Part shown: in pieces, positions 1-6,162 of the stretch
Numbering within the stretch: the first letter of the stretch is position 1
Layout of the letters: every line of letters begins with the position of its first letter
NCBI GenBank assembly: GCA_036554605.1
Contig: DATBMY010000273.1
Coordinates: 1 to 7,338, forward strand
Direction: 5' to 3'
Length of the DNA stretch: 7,338 nucleotides
Source: DATBMY01 sp036554605
Lineage (GTDB): Bacteria > Acidobacteriota > Blastocatellia > UBA7656
The notes under the pieces: generated by a model
Seen by the model: the letters and a program-made list of their open reading frames with translations, nothing else
Told to the model about the DNA's origin: nothing
The model's database searches: none
Program-made: the position numbers and the translations under genes

Positions 1-208
1 GAAGTTGCTGCCTGTCGAGCGACATTGGGTCGGCAAAGAAGCGACGCAAAGCATCGAGCGGCAGAATCTGAACTTTCGCACGCATCTGAAGAGGTATCAG
101 CGAAAGACGATTTGCTTCTCGAAGTCCGAGCCGATGCATGATGCGGTGACGAAGCTTTACATTGATCACTCGAATCAGGAGCATCACTTTTGAATCACGA
201 CCGAAATT
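1..208 (+). mobile_element. IS1-family element remnant (right part only)
   Basis: This is the tail of an IS1-type insertion sequence: the 3' end of its transposase gene followed by only 15 bp before the next element begins at 209. IS1-type elements normally carry a terminal inverted repeat shortly after the transposase stop. None is recognisable in those 15 bp, nor just beyond the second element at 1623 onward. The right end therefore appears to be deleted, or was removed when the downstream element arrived. The left part lies outside the window. Confidence 0.7.
2..193 (+). CDS. IS1-family transposase, C-terminal fragment
   Basis: This is the C-terminal 63 residues of an IS1-family (InsB-type) DDE transposase, which cuts and joins the ends of its own element. 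The frame is open to the left window edge, so the true start lies outside. Visible family signature: H-W-V-G-K, then T-Q-S-I-E-R-Q-N-L-N, then H-L-K-R-Y-Q-R-K-T, then F-S-K-S and a final H-D-A-V. The corresponding stretch of IS1 InsB reads HVVGKRHTQRIERHNLN and ends FSKSVELHDKV. The Glu of the IERxNLN motif is the presumed third catalytic residue. The TGA stop is at 191-193. Whether the full gene is intact cannot be judged here, but the missing right terminus of the element suggests it is no longer mobile by itself. Confidence 0.85.
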   Translation, partial: KLLPVERHWVGKEATQSIERQNLNFRTHLKRYQRKTICFSKSEPMHDAVTKLYIDHSNQEHHF

Positions 209-231
209 AGGGTGTAATTAAAAGTGAGACT
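209..231 (+). repeat. Left terminal inverted repeat of the ISKra4-like element
   Basis: This 23-bp end is the reverse complement of 1600-1622 except at position 227 (A here, where the right repeat would require G). It begins AGGGTG and has an AT-rich middle. A weak -10-like CATAAT follows at 236-241 without a convincing -35. Confidence 0.9.
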
Positions 232-282
232 CCAGCATAATAAAAAGCCGACAGATCATTCATCTCTTGCTGGAGGTTTGCT

Positions 283-594
283 ATGCCCTCTGCCAACTCG
301 TCCGAGTTCCTTGCTCGTCTACAACGCCACCCCGAACTGCAAGCTAAATTTGACGCCCTGCTCGACATCGTTGACAACGCCTCGGGCGACGCCCTCAAAG
401 CCGACGAGGCTGAACAACTCGTCTTCGAAGAACTCCGCCGCATGGGTCAACAAGCCCTTCAGTCTTGGGCCAACCGCAAGCAGCAACGCGTCGAAGCCGA
501 CTCTGACGCTCGCTGCGACTTGGCCCGTAAGGAAAAAAAAGCTTCATTGGCAGACTCGCTTCGGGCTGATAAAGATTCAGGAGCAGACCTATAG
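283..594 (+). CDS. IS transposase N-terminal frame (orfA)
   Basis: A 103-residue frame with a good start: ATG at 283 preceded by GCTGGAGG at 269-276, a strong Shine-Dalgarno sequence at normal spacing. The product is helical and charged (many E, K, R, A, L), like the small N-terminal region of ISKra4-type transposases. From about codon 87 (after the A run at 533-540) the frame changes to unrelated sequence and stops at 592-594, while family-like sequence continues in the next frame. The stand-alone orfA product may act as a regulator or simply be the non-shifted product; that is inference. The parallel +2 frame upstream of 533 is rich in S, T, P and L, has no ribosome-binding site and starts inside the terminal repeat, so it is unlikely to be the real N-terminus. 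Confidence 0.75.
   Translation: MPSANSSEFLARLQRHPELQAKFDALLDIVDNASGDALKADEAEQLVFEELRRMGQQALQSWANRKQQRVEADSDARCDLARKEKKASLADSLRADKDSGADL
533..540 (+). other. A8 slippery run, probable frameshift site of the transposase
   Basis: Eight consecutive A's lie where orfA coding quality ends and orfB begins. Reading from 283 gives GAA AAA AAA GCT. The continuing transposase needs AAG CTT CAT TGG in the next frame, that is a +1 shift, or loss of one A (or gain of two) through polymerase slippage on the homopolymer. A base-calling error in the homopolymer would look the same. Confidence 0.6.
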
Positions 595-1594
595 ATACCG
601 TCGCACCCGAAAACTCCTGCGCCCCTTCTCAGCTGCAGCCGAGGTCCGTTGTCGTGGCTACTCGTTGGGCTTGCAGAGGGTGCTAACGGACTTCGGGGCA
701 GATCATTCGTTTTCGCAGGCGGCGGCCAAAGTCAAAGAACATTACTTGATTGAGGTGTCTGTAAGCGCCGCCTGTACTTACACAAACAAGCACGCCGCAC
801 GGATGAGACAAAGCGAGCCGACGGTGGTGAGTTTGCCCAAGGGTGGCGTCGCGCAAATCGTCGCCGAGACCGACGGCTGTATGATTCCTATCGTCAAAAT
901 CGCTGCAAAAGGGCCGAAAGACAGCAGGAAACGGCGTCAGTTAGATTGGCAGGAGGCACGCTTGAGCCTGGCCTACCGGGCCGGCTCGCTCGACAAGCAG
1001 TATCAAGCCACGCTGCAAGAAGTCGAGGTGGCTGGTAGGCAACTGCTTGAGTGCGCGCGTCGGGCCGGAGCAGGCAAGCAGAGTCGTATTCATTGTGTCG
1101 GCGACGGAGCGGGTTGGATAGTCCGTCAGGTTGAAGAGCAGTTTGGTGAGCAAGGCAGTTATCTGATCGACTTCTATCATGTGAGCAAGTACCTGGCTGC
1201 TGCGGCTGAGGCGATCAGCCGCCAGCCCGAGAAGTGGCGGCGAAAGCAGCAAGAGCGGCTGAAAGGTAATCGCGTCGGGAAGGTGATGGCGGAGTTGGGC
1301 AGACATCTGGAAGAGGAAGAGGAAGAGGAGGGCCAGGCCCCAGTAGGGGCGTGTTGGCGGTACTTGAGCAATCGGCTGGAGAATCTGGACTACAAGGGGG
1401 CGATTGAAGCAGGGTTGCCGATAGGGTCAGGGGAGGTCGAGAGCGGCAATCGGAGTGTGATCCAGGCACGGCTCAAGCGCAGCGGGGCATGGTGGAGAGA
1501 GGAGAATGCGGAAGGGATGCTGGCGCTGCGGGCGCTGCGAGCCAGCGGACAATGGCAATCATACTGGGACGATTTGCGTCAAGCAGTGGCTTGA
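533..1594 (+). CDS. ISKra4-like transposase catalytic frame (orfB, expressed by frameshift)
   Basis: This frame carries the catalytic part of the transposase. It probably joins orfA at the A8 run, giving a fused protein of about 436 residues counted from the ATG at 283. Family-like sequence starts at once after the run: K-L-H-W-Q-T-R-F-G, then R-G-Y-S-L-G-L-Q-R-V-L-T-D-F-G-A. Candidate DDE residues are Asp in the T-D-G motif (872-874), Asp in G-D-G-A-G-W (1103-1105) and Glu in G-S-G-E-V-E-S (1439-1441, with 1433-1435 as alternative). Y-H-V-S-K-Y-L follows the second Asp, and A-R-L-K-R-S-G-A-W-W follows the Glu, both typical of ISKra4 relatives. An acidic run of seven Glu lies at 1310-1330. 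All three catalytic positions look intact, so the element could be active if the frames are joined. Confidence 0.75.
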   Translation, partial: KKKLHWQTRFGLIKIQEQTYRYRRTRKLLRPFSAAAEVRCRGYSLGLQRVLTDFGADHSFSQAAAKVKEHYLIEVSVSAACTYTNKHAARMRQSEPTVVSLPKGGVAQIVAETDGCMIPIVKIAAKGPKDSRKRRQLDWQEARLSLAYRAGSLDKQYQATLQEVEVAGRQLLECARRAGAGKQSRIHCVGDGAGWIVRQVEEQFGEQGSYLIDFYHVSKYLAAAAEAISRQPEKWRRKQQERLKGNRVGKVMAELGRHLEEEEEEEGQAPVGACWRYLSNRLENLDYKGAIEAGLPIGSGEVESGNRSVIQARLKRSGAWWREENAEGMLALRALRASGQWQSYWDDLRQAVA

Positions 1595-1599
1595 TTTCA

Positions 1600-1622
1600 A
1601 GTCCCACTTTTAATTACACCCT
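1600..1622 (-). repeat. Right terminal inverted repeat of the ISKra4-like element
   Basis: This is the partner of the left end, with one mismatch (C at 1604 opposite A at 227). The transposase stop codon at 1592-1594 lies 5 bp inside it, and the kinase start codon lies 43 bp outside it. Confidence 0.9.
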
Positions 1623-1626
1623 GCGC

Positions 1627-1656
1627 TTGCCGTTTGATGGCGCGGGACTTTAATAT
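1627..1656 (+). promoter_or_regulatory. Possible sigma70-type promoter for the kinase gene
   Basis: TTGCCG at 1627-1632 and TAATAT at 1651-1656 are separated by 18 bp. Transcription would start around 1662-1664, directly before the ATG at 1666, giving a nearly leaderless mRNA. That would explain why no Shine-Dalgarno sequence is visible. The pair lies outside the IS terminus at 1622, so the IS would have removed only more distant upstream sequence. This is a pattern match only. Confidence 0.3.
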
Positions 1657-1665
1657 TCAAAGTGG

Positions 1666-4479
1666 ATGTCGTACCCCGCAAATGAAGAGCTTATCGAGAG
1701 CCTTTGCCGGGAGGCGCTTCAGGTTGAGCCCGATCATCGCAGCGCTTTTCTTGAAGATGCCTGCGGCGGCGACAGCGCGCTGCAAGAAGAAGTCCTGAGG
1801 CGGCTTCGGACCACCTCGACCGATAGCGCAACACAGATGCCTACCATGAAGGCGCGAACGCTCAGTCCCTCGACGGGAGATTTCGCGGACGCCGCGACGG
1901 TAGGCATATCGGCCGAGGAGCAGGATGCGCTGTTTCGGCCCCAGAAGATCGGCCCTTACAGAATCCTTCACCTGCTCGGCGAAGGCGGCATGGGCGCAGT
2001 CTATCTGGCGGCCAGAGACGATGACCAGTATAAAAAGCAGGTCGCTATTAAGCTGCTAAAGCCGGGGATGGGCTCGGACTTCGTTATCCGCCGGTTCAGA
2101 AACGAGCGGCAGATACTCGCTTCGCTAGACCACCCGAACATCGCGCGGTTGCTTGACGGCGGCACTACACGCGACGGCCTCCCATACTTTGTGATGGAGT
2201 ATATCGAAGGCGAGCCGATAAATCGTTACTGCGATCGCAAGGCGCTCGCGACCATCGAGCGGCTGAAGCTTTTCCAGCAGGTATGCGCGGCCGTTCACTA
2301 CGCGCACCAGAACCTCGTCATACACCGCGACATCAAGCCTAGCAACATACTCGTGACCGCCGGCGGCACGCCCAAGCTGCTCGATTTCGGAATAGCGAAA
2401 ATATTGAACCCGGAGCTTTCCGGCCAGACCATTGAGGCGACCGCGGCGATGGCGCGTATGATGACGCCTGAGTACGCGAGCCCCGAGCAGGTCAAGGGTG
2501 AGCAGATTACCACCGCGAGCGACATCTATTCGCTCGGCGTGCTGCTTTATCAACTGCTCACGGGCCACCGCCCCTACCGGCTCAAGAACCGCACCCCTCA
2601 AGAGATACTGCGCGTCGTGTGCGAGCAGGAACCGGAAAGGCCCAGCACCATAGTCAAGCGCGTATCGACGGTGACCGGTCCGGACGGCACTACGAATACG
2701 ACTACGCCTGAGTCCGTAAGCAGCACGCGCGAGGGTCACCCCGAAAGATTGCACCGGCGTCTGCGCGGCGATCTCGACAATATAGTGCTGATGGCCATGC
2801 GCAAAGAACCCTCGCGGCGTTATTCGTCCGTAGATCAATTCTCGAACGACCTGCAACGTCACCTCGACGGGCGCCCCGTCATAGCGCGCAAGGATACACT
2901 CACATACCGGGCGGGCAAATTCGTCAGCCGCAACAAGGGCGCCGCCATAGCGGCGCTGCTGGTCATAGCATCGCTCATCGCCGGGATGTGGATGACCTCC
3001 GTTCAGAAGGCGCGGGCCGAGCAGCGGTTCAAAGACGTGCGCACTCTGGCCAACACGCTTCTGTTCGATATACACGATTCGATAAAAGACCTCGCCGGAT
3101 CGACTCCCGCGCGAGAGAAGCTCGTAACGAATGCTCTCGGGTATCTCGACAGCCTGGCCGCCGAAGCCGGAGACGACCTGTCGCTTCGGCGCGAGCTTGC
3201 CGGTGCATACCTGAGGGTAGGCGACATACAGGGAAACCCGTTTTCCGGCAACATCGGCGATACGGCGGGCGCGATCGCAAGTTACAGCAAGGCGCTCGCG
3301 CTGCGGGAAGAGATTGTCAGGCGCGAGCCCGAAAACAGAAGCGACCGCGCCGCGCTGGCCAGAGTCCACGGCCAGATGGCTCACGTATACTGGGTGACGG
3401 GCGACACCAAACCGGCTCTGGAAGCCTATCAGAAGGCTATAAGCATGACCGAGGAGCTGATAGCCGAGGGCGAGGCCGGCACGGCTCTGAAGCGAAATCT
3501 CTGGGAATATCTTCGCCGTTATGCTTACGCGCAGGCACAGGCGGGCAATCTGCAAGGCGCGATTGCGAGCGCCAACCGCGGCCGGGAAGTTGTCGAGGCG
3601 CTTGCGGCTGAAAACCCCGGCGACCCGGAGACCCCGGGCAACCTCTCGGCAAGCTATAGCTTGATGGCTGAAGCGCTCGCGGAAACGGGCGATTATCCGG
3701 GCTCGCTCGAATACTTCAGAAAGGCGCTCGACATCGACGAAAAACTGGCCGCCGCCGATCCGACGAACGCGCAGCAGCGCGCCAGCCTTGCCGTTACGTA
3801 CGCCAACCTGGGCGATCTCTATTCCCGCACCGGCGACTGGCAGATCGCGCTCACGCATTACCGGAAGGGTCTGGCAATTCACGAGCCGATAGCCGCGGCC
3901 GATCCTTCAAACGCCCAGGCCCAGCGCAACCTCGCGGTATATTATACGAACGTGGGCAGAACGCTCGATAAGCTGAACGATGTGAAGTCCGCTTTGGATT
4001 ATCACCGCAAGGCGGCGGCCGCGTTAGAAGCCCTGCCTGAGACGGGGCCTGAAAACGTGCACGGCCGCGGCGAGCTTTGCGTTAGCTACACGAACATCGC
4101 CCTGGCGCTGGCGCGCAACGGCGACGCGGCGCGGGCGTTGGAGTACGGCAATAGGGCAAGGACGATTGCCGAAGAGCTATTCAGATTGAACCCCGCCAAT
4201 ATCGAGGTCCGCGCGCTTGAGGCATACACCTTCACGACGCTCGGACGTGTTTATGCGACGGCTGGATTGAACCCGAAGGCCGCCCCCGGCAATCGCGCCT
4301 CGTCGCTCAAAGAAGCCAGGACGTGGTTTGAGCGAGGGCTTGAAATCCTGAGCGAGCTACGCGCGAAAAACGCCTGGGCCAGCCCGAGCTATGGCGTCCC
4401 GGAAGAGGTCAGCGCCGAGATCGCTAAAGTCGATGAAGCCCTTGCCGAGCTTGCCAAACAAGCGCGTCCGGCGAAATGA
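1666..4479 (+). CDS. Transmembrane Ser/Thr protein kinase with TPR domain
   Basis: This 937-residue receptor-like kinase would phosphorylate Ser/Thr on cytoplasmic partners in response to a signal sensed outside the membrane. Residues 1-50 form the short helical N-terminus common in acidobacterial kinases of this class. The kinase domain is about 97-400: glycine loop G-E-G-G-M-G (105-110), V-A-I-K with Lys129, probable helix-C Glu147, H-R-D-I-K-P-S-N (220-227, catalytic Asp222), D-F-G (240-242) and S-P-E (272-274). All key residues are present, so it should be active; Thr255, 259 and 267 are candidate activation-loop sites. A Thr/Ser-rich insert (331-358) lies late in the C-lobe. One transmembrane helix is at about 424-443. 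About seven or eight degenerate TPRs follow (about 508-900), including segments 561-599, 659-701, 705-749 and 802-845; they would be extracytoplasmic. An in-frame TAA at 1651-1653 makes ATG 1666 the only reasonable start. There is no clear ribosome-binding site. The substrate and ligand are unknown. Confidence 0.92.
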   Translation: MSYPANEELIESLCREALQVEPDHRSAFLEDACGGDSALQEEVLRRLRTTSTDSATQMPTMKARTLSPSTGDFADAATVGISAEEQDALFRPQKIGPYRILHLLGEGGMGAVYLAARDDDQYKKQVAIKLLKPGMGSDFVIRRFRNERQILASLDHPNIARLLDGGTTRDGLPYFVMEYIEGEPINRYCDRKALATIERLKLFQQVCAAVHYAHQNLVIHRDIKPSNILVTAGGTPKLLDFGIAKILNPELSGQTIEATAAMARMMTPEYASPEQVKGEQITTASDIYSLGVLLYQLLTGHRPYRLKNRTPQEILRVVCEQEPERPSTIVKRVSTVTGPDGTTNTTTPESVSSTREGHPERLHRRLRGDLDNIVLMAMRKEPSRRYSSVDQFSNDLQRHLDGRPVIARKDTLTYRAGKFVSRNKGAAIAALLVIASLIAGMWMTSVQKARAEQRFKDVRTLANTLLFDIHDSIKDLAGSTPAREKLVTNALGYLDSLAAEAGDDLSLRRELAGAYLRVGDIQGNPFSGNIGDTAGAIASYSKALALREEIVRREPENRSDRAALARVHGQMAHVYWVTGDTKPALEAYQKAISMTEELIAEGEAGTALKRNLWEYLRRYAYAQAQAGNLQGAIASANRGREVVEALAAENPGDPETPGNLSASYSLMAEALAETGDYPGSLEYFRKALDIDEKLAAADPTNAQQRASLAVTYANLGDLYSRTGDWQIALTHYRKGLAIHEPIAAADPSNAQAQRNLAVYYTNVGRTLDKLNDVKSALDYHRKAAAALEALPETGPENVHGRGELCVSYTNIALALARNGDAARALEYGNRARTIAEELFRLNPANIEVRALEAYTFTTLGRVYATAGLNPKAAPGNRASSLKEARTWFERGLEILSELRAKNAWASPSYGVPEEVSAEIAKVDEALAELAKQARPAK

Positions 4480-4488
4480 GCCCGCGGC

Positions 4489-4517
4489 TTGACAAGACGT
4501 TTTTCGCTTCGCAGTAT
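4489..4517 (+). promoter_or_regulatory. Possible promoter upstream of the aldehyde dehydrogenase gene
   Basis: A perfect TTGACA at 4489-4494 is followed 17 bp later by CAGTAT at 4512-4517, a weak -10 (three of six consensus positions). It lies in the 102-bp gap after the kinase stop and would give a leader of about 58 nt. A second TTGACA at 4546-4551 has no matching -10 and is probably chance. If real, this promoter lets the dehydrogenase gene be expressed independently of the kinase gene. Confidence 0.3.
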
Positions 4518-4559
4518 TGCCTCAGCGCCCTGGCGCATGGCTTTATTGACATACAACAG

Positions 4560-4573
4560 TCCTTTGCAAAGGA
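4560..4573. promoter_or_regulatory. 14-bp perfect palindrome overlapping the ribosome-binding site
   Basis: TCCTTTGCAAAGGA is a perfect 14-bp palindrome whose right half contains most of the Shine-Dalgarno sequence of the dehydrogenase gene. As DNA it could be the operator of a dimeric regulator. As RNA it could form a weak 5-bp stem with a UGCA loop that hides the AAGGA. Either role is inference; a chance overlap is possible. Confidence 0.35.
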
Positions 4574-4574
4574 G
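4568..4574 (+). promoter_or_regulatory. Ribosome-binding site fixing the aldehyde dehydrogenase start
   Basis: AAAGGAG ends 7 nt before the ATG at 4582. It decides in favour of that ATG over the in-frame TTG at 4489, which lies inside the TTGACA box and would add 31 residues not typical of the family. Confidence 0.75.
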
Positions 4575-4581
4575 ATCAACG

Positions 4582-6024
4582 ATGACAGCTTCGCAGAAGC
4601 AAGACGTAAGAAATTATGACCGCCTTTATATGAACGGCGAATGGGTCAAGCCTGCCGGGACGGGCATGCTCGACGTGATCAATTCTACAACCGAAGAGGT
4701 GATGGGGCGCATACCCGAGGGCACGCCCGAAGACGTCGACCGCGCGGTCAAGGCGGCTCGCGCCGCCTTCGACGACTGGGCCGCCACCGCGCCCGCCGAG
4801 CGAGGCCGGTATCTTCAGCGGATAGCCGACGGGCTGAAAGCCCGTATGAACGAGATCGCCAACGTCATAGCGAGCGAAGTAGGCATGCCGCTGCCGCTTT
4901 CGACGGCCGTGCAGGCGGGCCTGCCCGTAGCCACTTTCGAGTTCTACGCGAAGAATGCTGGCGATTTCGAGTTCGAAGAAAAGATAGGCAATTCGGTCGT
5001 GGTAAAAGAACCGGTCGGCGTGGTCGGATGCATAACGCCGTGGAATTACCCGCTGCACCAGGTTGCGGCGAAGGTGGCGGCGGCGCTCGCGGCCGGGTGC
5101 ACGGTGGTTTTGAAGCCGAGCGAAGTCGCGCCGCTTACGGCATTCATCCTCGCCGAGATCATCGACGACGTGGGATTGCCGGCCGGCGTATTCAATCTTG
5201 TTTCGGGAGTAGGGCCGGTCGTAGGCGAGGCGCTCGCGGCGCACAAGGAAGTCGATATGATCAGCTTCACCGGCTCGACGCGCGCCGGGCGCCGGGTGAG
5301 CGAGCTTGCGGCCCAGACCGTCAAGCGCGTGGCGCTTGAGCTTGGCGGCAAGAGCGCGAGCATAGTGCTTGACGACGCCGAATTCGAAAAAGCCGTGCGC
5401 GCGAGCGTCAGCAATTGCTACTTCAACTCGGGCCAGACCTGCTCGGCGCACACGCGGCTGCTGGTCCCGAAGGACCGACACGAAGAGGCGATGCGCATAG
5501 CCAAAGAAACGGCCGAGAGCTTCACCGTAGGCGACCCGCGCGAAGGCAAGGCAAAGCTCGGCCCGCTCGTCTCCGATCTTCAGCGCGACCGCGTGCGCAA
5601 TTACATCAAGAAAGGGATCGAAGAGGGCGCGACGCTCGTCACCGGCGGGGTCGCGGCGCCCGAGGGGCTCGATAAAGGTTACTTCGTGCGCCCGACCGTC
5701 TTCGCCGGCGTGCGCGACGATATGACGATCGCGCAGGAAGAGATATTCGGGCCGGTGCTTTCGATCATCCCCTATGAGGATGAGGACGACGCGGTGCGCA
5801 TAGCCAACGGCACGGTCTATGGCCTGGCGGGGGGCGTGTGGTCGAAGGATGTTGAAAGGGCGAAGCGCGTCGCGCGGCGTCTGCGCACGGGCCAGGTCGA
5901 CATCAACGGCGGCAGCTTCAACCCGTTCGCCCCGTTCGGCGGCTACAAGCAGTCGGGCAACGGCCGCGAACTTGGCAAGTACGGCCTCGAAGAGTTCTTA
6001 GAAATAAAATCGCTCCAGCTTTAG
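4582..6024 (+). CDS. NAD-dependent aldehyde dehydrogenase family protein
   Basis: This 480-residue cytoplasmic enzyme would oxidise an aldehyde to the carboxylic acid with NAD(P)+. The length is normal for the ALDH superfamily and the full signature is present: oxyanion Asn155 in T-P-W-N-Y-P, Lys178 in V-V-L-K-P-S-E, F-T-G-S-T (229-233) of the cofactor fold, general base Glu253 in L-E-L-G-G-K, nucleophile Cys287 in G-Q-T-C, E-E-I-F-G-P-V (386-392), and the C-terminal P-F-G-G-Y-K-Q-S-G. Glu181, three residues after Lys178, matches the position that binds the adenosine ribose in NAD-preferring members, so NAD is the likelier cofactor. The physiological aldehyde cannot be told from sequence; the neighbours give no pathway. 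The ATG at 4582 is chosen for its AAAGGAG. Of 22 Ile codons, by hand count 10 are ATA, 12 ATC and none ATT. Confidence 0.93.
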   Translation: MTASQKQDVRNYDRLYMNGEWVKPAGTGMLDVINSTTEEVMGRIPEGTPEDVDRAVKAARAAFDDWAATAPAERGRYLQRIADGLKARMNEIANVIASEVGMPLPLSTAVQAGLPVATFEFYAKNAGDFEFEEKIGNSVVVKEPVGVVGCITPWNYPLHQVAAKVAAALAAGCTVVLKPSEVAPLTAFILAEIIDDVGLPAGVFNLVSGVGPVVGEALAAHKEVDMISFTGSTRAGRRVSELAAQTVKRVALELGGKSASIVLDDAEFEKAVRASVSNCYFNSGQTCSAHTRLLVPKDRHEEAMRIAKETAESFTVGDPREGKAKLGPLVSDLQRDRVRNYIKKGIEEGATLVTGGVAAPEGLDKGYFVRPTVFAGVRDDMTIAQEEIFGPVLSIIPYEDEDDAVRIANGTVYGLAGGVWSKDVERAKRVARRLRTGQVDINGGSFNPFAPFGGYKQSGNGRELGKYGLEEFLEIKSLQL

Positions 6025-6145
6025 CAGGGGCCGGGGGTCAGGGGTCAGAGGTCGGGGATCAGGGACTGTTTGTGAAATAGCATTTGAAATTTGAAATACC
6101 AGATTTGAGATTTCGAGTTTAGATTCTGATTTGAGATCTGAAATT
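6025..6145. repeat. Convergent intergenic region built of composite repeats
   Basis: The 121 bp between the two converging stop codons hold no gene. From left to right there is a G-rich 7-bp tandem array, then AT-rich sequence with repeated ATTTGA and GATTTGAGATYT units. Inverted GGGATCAGGG arms lie at both sides, the right arm falling inside the end of the minus-strand gene. The order resembles a dispersed intergenic repeat family; copies elsewhere cannot be seen from this window. No U-tract terminator is evident, though the paired arms could act as a bidirectional one. Confidence 0.6.
6034..6068 (+). repeat. G-rich 7-bp tandem repeat, five degenerate units
   Basis: Consecutive units read GGGGTCA (6034), GGGGTCA (6041), GAGGTCG (6048), GGGATCA (6055) and GGGACTG (6062). 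With GGGG at 6027-6030 there are five runs of three or more G's on the plus strand, so a G-quadruplex with one long loop is conceivable. Confidence 0.75.
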
Positions 6146-6162
6146 TCAGTTCCCCTGATCCC
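6055..6162. repeat. Inverted repeat arms around an AT-rich core
   Basis: GGGATCAGGG at 6055-6064 is perfectly complementary to CCCTGATCCC at 6153-6162. ACTG at 6065-6068 can further pair with CAGT at 6147-6150, with a 2-nt bulge. The loop is about 78 nt and AT-rich. Confidence 0.7.
6082..6149 (+). repeat. AT-rich ATTTGA-type repeat array ending in a palindrome
   Basis: ATTTGA occurs at 6082, 6089, 6103 and 6129. GATTTGAGATTT at 6102-6113 recurs as GATTTGAGATCT at 6128-6139. The array ends in the perfect 12-bp palindrome CTGAAATTTCAG at 6138-6149, which supplies the TGA stop of the minus-strand gene. Confidence 0.65.

Larger units (their letters stand above)
209..1622 (+). mobile_element. Complete ISKra4-like insertion sequence (1414 bp)
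   Basis: The element is bounded by 23-bp inverted repeats at 209-231 and 1600-1622 that match at 22 of 23 positions; both begin AGGGTGTAATTAAAAGTG. Between them are two overlapping frames (283-594 and a second frame ending at 1594) that together encode one transposase. Transposase similarity, GGG-type ends, length near 1.4 kb and the two-frame layout fit the ISKra4 family, probably its short ISMich2-like branch. This assignment is from memory of family features, not a search. No 8- or 9-bp direct repeat flanks it: the left flank ends CCGAAATT and the right flank begins GCGCTTGC. It lies between an IS1 remnant and a kinase gene. Its Ile codons include many ATT, which are absent from the neighbouring aldehyde dehydrogenase gene, consistent with recent arrival. 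Confidence 0.85.

Noticed and set aside
224..532. In-frame upstream extension of transposase orfB to a GTG at 224
   Set aside because: The GTG sits inside the terminal inverted repeat without a ribosome-binding site, and the translation is S/T/P/L-rich and unlike the family. The overlapping orfA frame has the better start and composition.
2125..3882. Long open minus-strand frame (585 codons) opposite the kinase gene
   Set aside because: It is an Arg/Ala/Gly-rich mirror of a GC-rich coding region, with no recognisable domain and lying entirely antisense to a well-supported kinase.
4525..4536. Small inverted repeat GCGCC-CT-GGCGC in the kinase-dehydrogenase gap as a terminator
   Set aside because: The stem is 5 bp with a 2-nt loop and no following T-run, so it is not a credible intrinsic terminator.
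4546..4551. Second TTGACA box before the aldehyde dehydrogenase gene
   Set aside because: At normal spacing the -10 position falls on AAGGAG, which does not resemble a -10 element.
4489..4581. TTG start at 4489 for the aldehyde dehydrogenase, adding 31 residues
   Set aside because: The ATG at 4582 has an AAAGGAG at correct spacing and gives the usual family length; the TTG is part of a TTGACA box.
4576..5481. Open minus-strand frame (301 codons) opposite the aldehyde dehydrogenase gene
   Set aside because: It is antisense to an intact enzyme gene, rich in R and H, without motifs; a codon-bias shadow.
6034..6149. CRISPR-like array in the repeat region
   Set aside because: The units are short, degenerate and contiguous, without regular unique spacers; this is simple tandem and inverted repetition.
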